The notes under the pieces are model-generated. The model ran no database searches and was not told the origin of the DNA. It saw only the letters and a program-made list of their open reading frames with translations. Source: Erythrobacter sp. (lineage in GTDB: Bacteria > Pseudomonadota > Alphaproteobacteria > Sphingomonadales > Sphingomonadaceae). From it: a stretch of DNA of 6,432 nucleotides. The position numbers and the translations under genes were made by a program. Location of the stretch: positions 1 to 6,432 of the forward strand of contig DMWU01000217.1 of NCBI GenBank assembly GCA_003483125.1. Direction: 5' to 3'. Positions 1-5,459 of this stretch are shown piece by piece; position 1 is the stretch's first letter, and each line of letters starts with the position of its first letter.

Positions 1-20
1 TCGCTATATGCGCCGCTCCC

Positions 21-1271
21 ATGGCCGATACGCAGCTCATGTCTATTCCCGGGCAGAATGATCCGGTACCCGTCGCGCGTGACATCACGCCGCGCGCCGA
101 CGGACGTATCGATCTTATCGGATTGTCCAAGGAACGCATTCGAACGCTTTTTTCCGAGGCCGAACTCGATGCGAAACAGGCGAAATTGCGTGCAAAGCAG
201 GTGTTTCATTGGATTTATCACCGCGGCGTGAGCGATTTCGAGGCGATGACCGATATCGCCAAGACTATGCGCCCGTGGCTGGCAGAACGGTTCGTGATTG
301 GCCGCCCCGAAGTGGTAGAGGCGCAACATTCCACTGATGGCACTCGAAAATGGCTGTTGCGGACCGCGGATGCGCATGATTTCGAGATGGTCTTCATCCC
401 CGATGCCGACCGTGGCACTTTATGCGTATCTTCGCAGGTGGGTTGCACGCTCAATTGTCGCTTTTGCCATACAGGCACCATGCGGCTTGTACGCAACCTC
501 ACGCCGGGCGAAATCGTCGGCCAGGTGATGCTTGCGCGCGACGCGCTGGGTGAATGGCCCAAGGGGCGCATGGACGGACTCGTCGATGCAGAGGATGCCG
601 GACATTACACTTCGGATGGTCGGCTGCTAACCAATATCGTAATGATGGGCATGGGCGAGCCGCTCTATAATTTCGACAACGTACGCGATGCGTTACAACT
701 GGTGATGGACGGCGAAGGCCTTGCCCTCTCCAAGCGACGGATCACCCTTTCAACCAGCGGCGTCGTACCAATGATGGATCGTTGCGGTGAAGAGATCGGG
801 GTCAACCTCGCTGTTTCACTCCACGCCGTGAACAAGGATGTTCGCGACGAAATCGTCCCGATCAACAAGAAGTATGGTATAGAGGAGCTGCTCCAGGCTT
901 GCGCCGATTATCCTGGGGCCAGCAATGCAAGGCGCATCACATTTGAATATGTGATGCTCAAGGACAAGAACGACAGCGACGAAGATGCGCATGAGCTGGT
1001 GCGCCTGCTCAAGCAATTCAAACTACCGGCCAAGGTAAACCTGATTCCATTCAATCCGTGGCCCGGCGCTGCTTACGAATGTTCGACGCCAGAGCGGATC
1101 GCCAGCTTCTCGAACATCGTATTCAAGGCAGGAATCAGCGCGCCAGTTCGCACGCCGCGCGGGCGCGATATCGATGCGGCGTGTGGGCAGCTTAAGACGG
1201 CGGCAGAGAAGAAGAGTCGAGCCGAGCGCGACAGGGAAGCTGCAGCTGCCCTAGAACAAGATTGCAGTTGA
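21..1271 (+). CDS. rlmN: Dual-specificity 23S rRNA (A2503) / tRNA (A37) C2-methyltransferase RlmN
   Basis: This is a radical-SAM enzyme that places a methyl group on C2 of adenosine 2503 in 23S rRNA and, in the family, of adenosine 37 in some tRNAs. It acts in the cytoplasm. The 416-residue product carries the radical-SAM CxxxCxxC cluster motif at C142, C146 and C149 (CTLNCRFC). The two other family cysteines are also present: C135 in [10 protein letters not shown], matching the residue that is methylated and bonds the substrate, and C387 in DAACGQL, matching the resolving cysteine. The [10 protein letters not shown] motif (208-217) and the SLHAV segment (266-270) are also conserved. Residues of about 181-200 form an acidic insertion relative to the E. 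coli enzyme; I recall similar ones in sphingomonads. The start at 21 has no visible Shine-Dalgarno, and only 20 upstream bases are available; an in-frame Met at 39 is the alternative. The C-terminal tail of about 25 residues is charged and low in complexity. Confidence 0.97.
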   Translation: MADTQLMSIPGQNDPVPVARDITPRADGRIDLIGLSKERIRTLFSEAELDAKQAKLRAKQVFHWIYHRGVSDFEAMTDIAKTMRPWLAERFVIGRPEVVEAQHSTDGTRKWLLRTADAHDFEMVFIPDADRGTLCVSSQVGCTLNCRFCHTGTMRLVRNLTPGEIVGQVMLARDALGEWPKGRMDGLVDAEDAGHYTSDGRLLTNIVMMGMGEPLYNFDNVRDALQLVMDGEGLALSKRRITLSTSGVVPMMDRCGEEIGVNLAVSLHAVNKDVRDEIVPINKKYGIEELLQACADYPGASNARRITFEYVMLKDKNDSDEDAHELVRLLKQFKLPAKVNLIPFNPWPGAAYECSTPERIASFSNIVFKAGISAPVRTPRGRDIDAACGQLKTAAEKKSRAERDREAAAALEQDCS

Positions 1272-1340
1272 GCGCAGACCATGGCGGGTCGAAATTGGCA
1301 GCTCTCCCATTGGAATCTATCCCTAATCTGGCCTTAACCT

Positions 1341-1375
1341 TGAATGTTCATCGCCAATTTTGGCGTAACAATTCA
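1341..1375. promoter_or_regulatory. Imperfect 35-base inverted repeat between rlmN and the glycine-zipper gene
   Basis: The core is a perfect 5-bp stem, CGCCA (1352-1356) against TGGCG (1361-1365), around an ATTT loop. The arms extend outward with small bulges: TGAATGTT (1341-1348) pairs with AACAATTCA (1367-1375). About 14 base pairs can form in total. No T-run follows, so it is not a typical intrinsic terminator. It could be the rlmN transcript end, an operator for the downstream gene, or a hairpin in that gene's leader. No convincing -35/-10 pair is visible nearby. The rest of the gap 1272-1411 shows nothing recognisable. Confidence 0.4.
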
Positions 1376-1399
1376 TAGCATGCACAACGTTTCATGATT

Positions 1400-1404
1400 A
1401 GGGG
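1400..1404 (+). promoter_or_regulatory. Shine-Dalgarno that fixes the glycine-zipper gene start
   Basis: AGGGG lies 7 bases before the ATG at 1412. An earlier in-frame ATG at 1394 has no such site and would itself precede the Shine-Dalgarno. The site therefore selects 1412, which also gives a clean signal peptide beginning MLKK. Confidence 0.7.
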
Positions 1405-1411
1405 ATTCGAT

Positions 1412-1792
1412 ATGTTGAAGAAGACTGCCCTTACCCTCGTCGCATCAACCATGGCGGTAACCGGTGTTCCGGCGCTGGCTGACCCGCCACCGCATGCGCC
1501 GGCTCATGGCAAACGCGCAAAGGACCGCGCTGCGCTTTATGATTCGCGCGGCTACTACATCACGCCAAAGCGTATCACCCGCGATTCCTATATGTGGCGC
1601 GGCCAAGACGGGAGATATTACTGCAAGCGCGACAATGGCACTACCGGCCTTGTCATCGGCGCTGGCGTTGGCGCATTGGCTGGCCATGAATTGGCAGGAC
1701 GCGGCGACAAGACGCTTGGCGTGTTGCTGGGCGCTGCGCTGGGCGGCGTATTGGGCCGCGCAATTGACCGCGGTGACCTGCAGTGCCGCTGA
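1412..1792 (+). CDS. Secreted glycine-zipper 2TM domain protein (17 kDa surface antigen-like)
   Basis: This is a small 126-residue exported protein of unknown exact role; glycine-zipper 2TM proteins are generally envelope-associated. Residues 1-23 form a typical Sec signal peptide: a KK n-region, a hydrophobic core and a PALA/D cleavage site after A23. There is no lipobox cysteine, so it is not predicted to be a lipoprotein. The mature part has a Pro/His/Lys-rich stretch (24-40), then an aromatic segment (about 48-73) with a YMWRGQDGRYYCK motif. Two glycine-zipper helices follow, at about 79-91 (GLVIGAGVGALAG) and 103-115 (GVLLGAALGGVLG), separated by a charged turn. C71 and C125 could form a disulfide after export. 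The gene stands alone after rlmN and faces the PhzF-like gene. The family call is firm; the function is unknown. Confidence 0.87.
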   Translation: MLKKTALTLVASTMAVTGVPALADPPPHAPAHGKRAKDRAALYDSRGYYITPKRITRDSYMWRGQDGRYYCKRDNGTTGLVIGAGVGALAGHELAGRGDKTLGVLLGAALGGVLGRAIDRGDLQCR

Positions 1793-1803
1793 ACGGACAT
1801 TGC

Positions 1804-1854
1804 GAGCAATTGATGGGGTGAGTCACGATCAATCGGAGCGCCCTTTTGTTGCTC
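1804..1854. terminator. Possible hairpin between convergent genes
   Basis: The short gap between the glycine-zipper gene and the PhzF-like gene contains nested inverted repeats. The outer arms are GAGCAA (1804-1809) with TTGCTC (1849-1854). The inner arms are TTGAT (1810-1814) with ATCAA (1828-1832), enclosing GTGA-G-TCAC (1818-1826). The outer right arm overlaps the PhzF-like stop codon. A TTTT run at 1844-1847 does not directly follow the inner stem, so this is a weak candidate for a shared, bidirectional terminator. Confidence 0.25.
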
Positions 1855-2698
1855 AATCGAAGACTAGCAATGCTCCGCCGCTAGAGATGATTTGGCATTT
1901 TCCGCCGATCCAGATCTTTCCATCGTCCGATAGCGTGCAATGGACAATTCCATCTGCGCCAGTCTTGCGCCCCTGCGCCGCGAGGTAACGATCCTTGGCT
2001 AGACCATTCTCAAATAAATGCACCGCAAAGCCGGCGTTGAAACTGCCCGTAACGGGATCCTCAACAAATCGACCCTCGGCATTGCTGAAAAAGGCGCGGA
2101 CCTCCCAGTCTGTAATCGCGCCTTCACCGCAGGGTCCAGCAAGCCCGATATCAGTGCCGACAGGCGCCTTGGCAACGGGATTCGCTGCCAGCACATCTTT
2201 GGCGCTGCGCAGGCGGAGCATCTGCCACTTGGGTCCATTTCCGATATGCTGCGCTTCAATTACCGCATCAGGATCAACACCGCACACTTCGATTGCGTAT
2301 CGAAGTTCCGTACCGCTTAGCGGCTCGTGACGAATTAGTGGCGGCGCGGCGAAGGCGAGCATATCATGGTCCTGGCGGATTTCGATTAATCCTGCGCCGC
2401 ATTCCTGCACAATTAGACCCGCTTGGCTGGGCCGTCCCCCTTGCCTCAACCATGCATGGCATGAGCCCAATGTGGGATGCCCGGCAAAGGGAAGTTCGCC
2501 AGCCGGGTAGAAAATCCGTACACGATAGTCAGCGTCCAGCCTGGTTGGCGGCAGCAGGAAGGTAGTCTCGGAAAACCCAAGCCATTGGGTGAGTTCCAAC
2601 ATCTGCTTCGAACCGAGGCCTTCGGCCCCGCGCACCACGCCCAGCGGGTTTCCGGCAAATGGCTTCGATCCAAAAACGTCCACCAGGTCTAGCTGCAT
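1853..2698 (-). CDS. PhzF-family phenazine biosynthesis-like isomerase/epimerase
   Basis: The 281-residue product has the full set of PhzF-fold landmarks. These are an N-terminal VDVFGSKPFAGNPLGVV segment (6-22), SETTF (43-47) whose E44 matches the catalytic glutamate of PhzF, RIFYPAGELPFAGHPTLG (61-78), and in the second half EDPVTGS (213-219). The length is normal for the family. PhzF itself isomerises trans-2,3-dihydro-3-hydroxyanthranilate, but most genomic members are generic homologues of unknown substrate. No other phenazine genes are present here, so a role in phenazine synthesis is not supported. I chose the start at 2698 because a GAGGGG site lies 7 bases upstream and the protein then begins MQLDLVDVF, as the family does. 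A longer in-frame start at 2764 would add 22 residues without similarity to the family and would span the Shine-Dalgarno. It is divergent from the SDR gene and convergent with the glycine-zipper gene. Confidence 0.93.
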   Translation of the reverse strand: MQLDLVDVFGSKPFAGNPLGVVRGAEGLGSKQMLELTQWLGFSETTFLLPPTRLDADYRVRIFYPAGELPFAGHPTLGSCHAWLRQGGRPSQAGLIVQECGAGLIEIRQDHDMLAFAAPPLIRHEPLSGTELRYAIEVCGVDPDAVIEAQHIGNGPKWQMLRLRSAKDVLAANPVAKAPVGTDIGLAGPCGEGAITDWEVRAFFSNAEGRFVEDPVTGSFNAGFAVHLFENGLAKDRYLAAQGRKTGADGIVHCTLSDDGKIWIGGKCQIISSGGALLVFD

Positions 2699-2705
2699 AG
2701 AATTT

Positions 2706-2711
2706 CCCCTC
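2706..2711 (-). promoter_or_regulatory. Shine-Dalgarno of the PhzF-like gene
   Basis: Read on the minus strand, GAGGGG is followed by seven bases and then ATG at 2698. This decides the shorter start over the in-frame upstream ATG at 2764. Confidence 0.75.
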
Positions 2712-2715
2712 AAAC

Positions 2716-2758
2716 CGAAGATTGCCGCCCGACAATCTATGCAAGCTTCGCACAATCT
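2716..2758. promoter_or_regulatory. Repeat cluster in the divergent promoter region (possible operator)
   Basis: The 74-base gap between the PhzF-like and SDR genes must hold both 5' control regions. It contains ACAATCT twice in direct orientation (2732-2738 and 2752-2758), 20 bases apart, and an inverted AGATTG (2719-2724) facing the first copy across 8 bases. Outer CGAAG (2716-2720) and CTTCG (2746-2750) are also inverted. The 20-base period, about two helical turns, would suit a regulator binding one face of the DNA. That is inference; short repeats can arise by chance. No clear sigma-70-like promoter is seen. Confidence 0.3.
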
Positions 2759-2772
2759 GCTCAAAAGAAAAT

Positions 2773-3540
2773 ATGCAACGTCCTGCTGTCTTGGTAACCG
2801 GAGGTTCGGCTCGCATTGGCGCGGAGATTGTGCGCCGCTTTGCCGACAATGGCTGGCATGTCATGATCCATTATGGCTTTTCTGGCGACGAGGCGGAGGC
2901 TCTCGCATCCTCGCTGACATCTGCAGAAACCGTGCAATGTGACCTGAGAGACAGCGAAGCAGCGGTCGGCATGATCGAAGCTTTGGCGGGCCGGCTTGCC
3001 GACTGGCGCGTTCTTGTAAATTCGGCCTCTGTCTTCAATCCTGACGATGTAACTGCTCTCGACCCGCAAACGAATACCGAAGCAATGCAGGTTAACGCCA
3101 CATCTCCTACGCGAATAGCTCAAGCTTTTCTGGCTCATGCACAATCGCAGGCCGGCCGCTGCGTGATCCAAGTTACCGACCAGAAACTGGCCAATCCCAA
3201 TCCTGACTTCTTCAGCTATACGATGAGCAAGCACGCTCTCTCTTCCACAATTGAAATGTTGGCCATGGGCGCAACCAAGCAACAAGATCGTGTCTATGGC
3301 CTGGCACCGGGCGCGATCCTGGCCAGTCATGACCAGACGGTGGAAGAAATAGAACTCTCCCATCGATTGAACCCGTTGGGGCGCAAGACAGACGCTAGAG
3401 AAGTTGCCGATGCAGCCCTGTTCCTTGCATCCAGAGCCTTGCGAAGCGGTGAGACACTTTATGTCGACAGCGGCCAGCATATCCTCAATCAGGATCGCGA
3501 CGTGATTTACCTCGCCCGCGAGATGCAAAATTCGGCATGA
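2773..3540 (+). CDS. SDR oxidoreductase of the pteridine reductase / FolM type
   Basis: This is a 255-residue NAD(P)-dependent short-chain dehydrogenase/reductase. Its cofactor motif TGGSARIG (9-16) fits TGxxxRxG, which marks pteridine reductases (PTR1) and the dihydromonapterin reductase FolM, rather than the usual TGxxxGxG. The catalytic set agrees: NSAS at 83-86, D136 in VTDQ, Y149 and K153. The D-Y-K spacing of 13 and 4 is the same as in PTR1. LNPLGR (199-204) and a VDSGQ C-terminal motif (231-235) are normal for the fold. The likely chemistry is NADPH-dependent reduction of a pterin, but the substrate is not proven. The start at 2773 puts the nucleotide-binding strand at residue 5, as usual; an in-frame ATG at 2722 would run through the divergent promoter. 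The Shine-Dalgarno is weak (AAAGAAA). The stop overlaps the next start by four bases (ATGA), suggesting translational coupling with the cytochrome gene. Confidence 0.9.
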   Translation: MQRPAVLVTGGSARIGAEIVRRFADNGWHVMIHYGFSGDEAEALASSLTSAETVQCDLRDSEAAVGMIEALAGRLADWRVLVNSASVFNPDDVTALDPQTNTEAMQVNATSPTRIAQAFLAHAQSQAGRCVIQVTDQKLANPNPDFFSYTMSKHALSSTIEMLAMGATKQQDRVYGLAPGAILASHDQTVEEIELSHRLNPLGRKTDAREVADAALFLASRALRSGETLYVDSGQHILNQDRDVIYLAREMQNSA

Positions 3541-4199
3541 AGCGCCACCGCTTTTCCACCCGGCTTTGGCACTGGATCAATGCGTTGTGCGTAGTAATTC
3601 TCTTCATGTCAGGACTAAACATATCTAACGCGCACAGGCGGCTATATTGGGGCGATGCCGGATTTGATGCCTCGGAAGCCTGGACGGCGGTAATGCGCTT
3701 CCCCGGCTGGTCGACGATCCCGGGATATTACGACCTTGCGGCAGCGCGCGCCTGGCACATATTGATGTCATGGCCTTTCATGATCGGGCTGGTACTGTTT
3801 TGGGTCGCGATAATCTTCAATGGGCATCTACGGCGCAAGTTGATGATATCGCGCGATGAATGGAACCTGGAGGCTATCAGGGATGACATTGGCAACCATT
3901 TGAAGCTGAAGTCCGATAATCATGGATCTGCCTACAACTTCCTTCAGAAATTCTCCTATCTGGTAGTGCTTGCAATCCTGCTCCCTCTGATGATCGCAAC
4001 CGGCCTCGCCATCAGCCCCGGCTTTGAGCCGGCAGCCCCATGGCTGGTTGAAATGTTGGGCGGGCGGCAAAGTGCACGATCTATCCATTTCATCGTCGCA
4101 TGGGGCCTGTTCGCATTCTTTGCGATCCATATCGCCCTGGTTCTCTTGACCGGACCACTGCGGCAGATCCGCGACATGATAACAGGAGGGCGAACATGA
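3537..4199 (+). CDS. Cytochrome b (b561/hydrogenase-type) membrane subunit
   Basis: The 220-residue product is an integral inner-membrane cytochrome with four predicted helices: about 12-29, 73-95, 138-158 and 183-205. Candidate haem-ligand histidines sit in or at the edges of helices 1, 2 and 4: H12 in RLWHWINAL, H74 in ARAWHILMSWP, and H184 and H198 in the last helix. This matches the di-haem b cytochromes that serve Ni-Fe hydrogenases, formate dehydrogenases and related periplasmic oxidoreductases. The basic, charged loop 96-137 fits a cytoplasmic position. The inferred job is to pass electrons between the quinone pool and the molybdoenzyme encoded immediately downstream. The start overlaps the SDR stop and the stop overlaps the molybdoenzyme start, both as ATGA. 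There is no strong ribosome site of its own, in keeping with coupling. The exact partner and direction of electron flow are inferred. Confidence 0.9.
   Translation: MKRHRFSTRLWHWINALCVVILFMSGLNISNAHRRLYWGDAGFDASEAWTAVMRFPGWSTIPGYYDLAAARAWHILMSWPFMIGLVLFWVAIIFNGHLRRKLMISRDEWNLEAIRDDIGNHLKLKSDNHGSAYNFLQKFSYLVVLAILLPLMIATGLAISPGFEPAAPWLVEMLGGRQSARSIHFIVAWGLFAFFAIHIALVLLTGPLRQIRDMITGGRT
4184..4190 (+). promoter_or_regulatory. Strong Shine-Dalgarno of the molybdoenzyme gene inside the cytochrome gene
   Basis: AGGAGGG lies five bases before ATG 4196, within the last codons of the cytochrome. It fixes this start against an in-frame ATG at 4100, which would remove the signal peptide from the N-terminus. 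It also suggests that the third gene is translated well in addition to any coupling. Confidence 0.8.
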
Positions 4200-4936
4200 A
4201 GCGTAGGGCTGCACTCGCTGGATTGGCGGCGCTGTTCACTGGCGCCTGTTCGAAAGTCGCGGATACCAGTGCTGCAAAGTCGCTGTTCAAGACAGCTGAG
4301 GACTGGCACCTCAAGATGCACCGCGCGCTGGCGGGCGAGCAAGCTCTTGCACCCGAATATAGTCACGCGGATCTCTCTCCCTCTTTCAGGGGCAATGGGT
4401 CGGTTACGGTCGATACTGACCAGTATCGCCAAGAGCTCGCGAGCGGTTTTCCCAATTGGCAGCTTGAAGTGCGCGGATTGGTGAAGAATCCGCTTGCGCT
4501 CAGCATTGAGAATATTCGTCGATTGCCGCAATGCACCCAGATAACACGTCATGATTGCGTCGAGGGGTGGAGCGCCATTGGAGAATGGACGGGCGTTCAG
4601 CTTTCAGTGTTGCTCGACGCCGCAGGCGTCTTGCCCCAAGCGAACTTCATCGTATTTCGCTGCGCCGATACGCTGGCCGGAGCGCGCTATTATGAAAGCG
4701 TAGACATTGTGGATGCTTATCACCCGCAAACTATTGTCGCGCATATGCTCAATGGTGAGCCTCTTCCTGAAAAGAACGGCGCACCGCTGCGCATGCGGGT
4801 TGAGCGCCAGTTGGGGTACAAGCATCCCAAGTATCTGACGGCGATAGAAGCCGTCGCATCCTTCGATGATATTGAAGGCGGTAATGGTGGATTTTGGGAG
4901 GATCAGTACGGCTACCAATGGTATGCCGGCATTTGA
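4196..4936 (+). CDS. Molybdopterin-dependent oxidoreductase, sulfite-oxidase/MsrP fold, exported
   Basis: The 246-residue product has a sulfite-oxidase-type molybdenum cofactor domain over about residues 85-225. Key signs are the NWQLEVRGLVKNPLAL entry strand (87-102), RHDCVEGW (118-125) with C121 as the expected molybdenum-ligating cysteine, WTGVQLSVLLDAAG (131-144) and NGEPLPEKNGAPLRM (186-200). The N-terminus MKRRAAL followed by a hydrophobic stretch looks like a Tat signal, expected because molybdoproteins are exported folded. C18 in LFTGAC could be a lipidation site, although Thr at -3 is not the usual Leu/Val/Ile. The enzyme should therefore act in the periplasm, possibly anchored to the membrane. 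The coupled cytochrome b is the likely redox partner, as MsrQ is for MsrP, but the substrate is unknown and sulfite or methionine-sulfoxide activity cannot be assumed. The stop abuts the stop of the opposite-strand DUF1801 gene. Confidence 0.92.
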   Translation: MKRRAALAGLAALFTGACSKVADTSAAKSLFKTAEDWHLKMHRALAGEQALAPEYSHADLSPSFRGNGSVTVDTDQYRQELASGFPNWQLEVRGLVKNPLALSIENIRRLPQCTQITRHDCVEGWSAIGEWTGVQLSVLLDAAGVLPQANFIVFRCADTLAGARYYESVDIVDAYHPQTIVAHMLNGEPLPEKNGAPLRMRVERQLGYKHPKYLTAIEAVASFDDIEGGNGGFWEDQYGYQWYAGI

Positions 4937-5377
4937 TCAATCTGCCGGATAGACCCGCTGCATCGCCTCCCAATCAGCCGCGATCATCTCTTCCAAAACC
5001 TTCAGGTCAATATCAGCCAATTTGTTGATATAAAGACAACTTTTCCCTGTTGAGTGCTTTCCAAGCTTTTTGAGAAGTGTCTCGCGTTTCTCGGCAGCGA
5101 TATCATCGCAATATCCGCCCATCAGATAAAGCGAATGCTTTGCCTTGCGTGGACTGAACCCTGCACGCATCCAGTGCACATTGCGGCCACTGGCATATGT
5201 AGTGCGATATTCGCCATATCCGATGATCGTTGGGCCCCACATCTTTGGAGCCTCACCAGTGACCCGGCGAAATATTGCATCCAGAACCTCGGCATCCTTG
5301 CGCTTCGATTGCGGTTCAACGGCCGCGATGAAATCGACCGGGTCAACTTTCGTGATCTGGGTTTTTGCCTCCGACAT
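4937..5377 (-). CDS. DUF1801 domain-containing protein (YdhG-like)
   Basis: This is a 146-residue cytoplasmic protein with no signal peptide or membrane segment. It matches the DUF1801 pattern: an N-terminal VDPVDFIAAVEP segment (11-22), KMWGPTIIGYGEY (45-57), GFSPRKAKHSLYLMGG (73-88) and a C-terminal LGKHSTGKSCLYINKLADID (105-124). Proteins of this fold are small and of unknown function, and I assign none. The start is ambiguous. On the minus strand AAGGAG (5393-5388) lies 10 bases before ATG 5377 and 4 bases before an in-frame GTG at 5383. I prefer the ATG because the protein then begins MSEAKTQ, as I recall for homologues, and because the spacing is acceptable. It is convergent with the molybdoenzyme with no gap, and divergent from the cyclopropane-synthase-like gene. 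Confidence 0.9.
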   Translation of the reverse strand: MSEAKTQITKVDPVDFIAAVEPQSKRKDAEVLDAIFRRVTGEAPKMWGPTIIGYGEYRTTYASGRNVHWMRAGFSPRKAKHSLYLMGGYCDDIAAEKRETLLKKLGKHSTGKSCLYINKLADIDLKVLEEMIAADWEAMQRVYPAD

Positions 5378-5459
5378 TGCCACCTAACTCCTTGATTGAC
5401 AGGCCAGCCGACACAAAGCAGTCTGCATTTCGAATTGGGACTAGGGAAAATAACAAAAT
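5378..5459. promoter_or_regulatory. Divergent intergenic region between DUF1801 and cfa-like genes
   Basis: These 82 bases must hold the 5' signals of two opposed genes. A TTGACA at 5396-5401 looks like a -35 box toward the cfa-like gene, but the bases 17 further on (CAGTCT) are a poor -10 box. An in-frame TAA at 5451-5453 just upstream confirms that ATG 5460 is the first possible start there. AGGG at 5443-5446 lies 13 bases from that ATG, which is long for a Shine-Dalgarno. No clear operator is seen. Confidence 0.3.

Noticed and set aside
1464..1988. A 174-codon plus-strand frame overlapping the glycine-zipper gene and the end of the PhzF-like gene
   Set aside because: It is out of frame with a gene that has a signal peptide, a good Shine-Dalgarno and a known domain; its Ala/Trp/Arg-rich translation is typical of a shifted frame.
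1853..2698. A phenazine biosynthesis cluster suggested by the PhzF homologue
   Set aside because: No other phenazine gene is present and the neighbours are unrelated; isolated PhzF-like genes are widespread and of unknown substrate.
2761..3528. A 255-codon open frame on the minus strand covering almost the whole SDR gene
   Set aside because: It lies exactly antisense to a gene with clear family motifs, and its translation (many Cys, Arg and His, no recognisable domain) looks like an antisense shadow of that gene.
3956..4552. A 198-codon minus-strand frame across the cytochrome-molybdoenzyme junction
   Set aside because: It spans two well-supported plus-strand genes in antisense and has no recognisable domain.
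3537..4936. Identification of the cytochrome-molybdoenzyme pair as MsrQ-MsrP (YedZ-YedY)
   Set aside because: The molybdoenzyme shares the fold and the ligand cysteine, but the cytochrome is a four-helix b561/hydrogenase-type protein rather than the MsrQ ferric-reductase-like type, so the symbols msrP/msrQ are not justified.
5396..5424. TTGACA as the -35 box of a promoter for the cfa-like gene
   Set aside because: The hexamer at the right distance (CAGTCT at 5419-5424) matches a -10 box poorly, so a promoter call is not supported beyond noting it in the intergenic entry.
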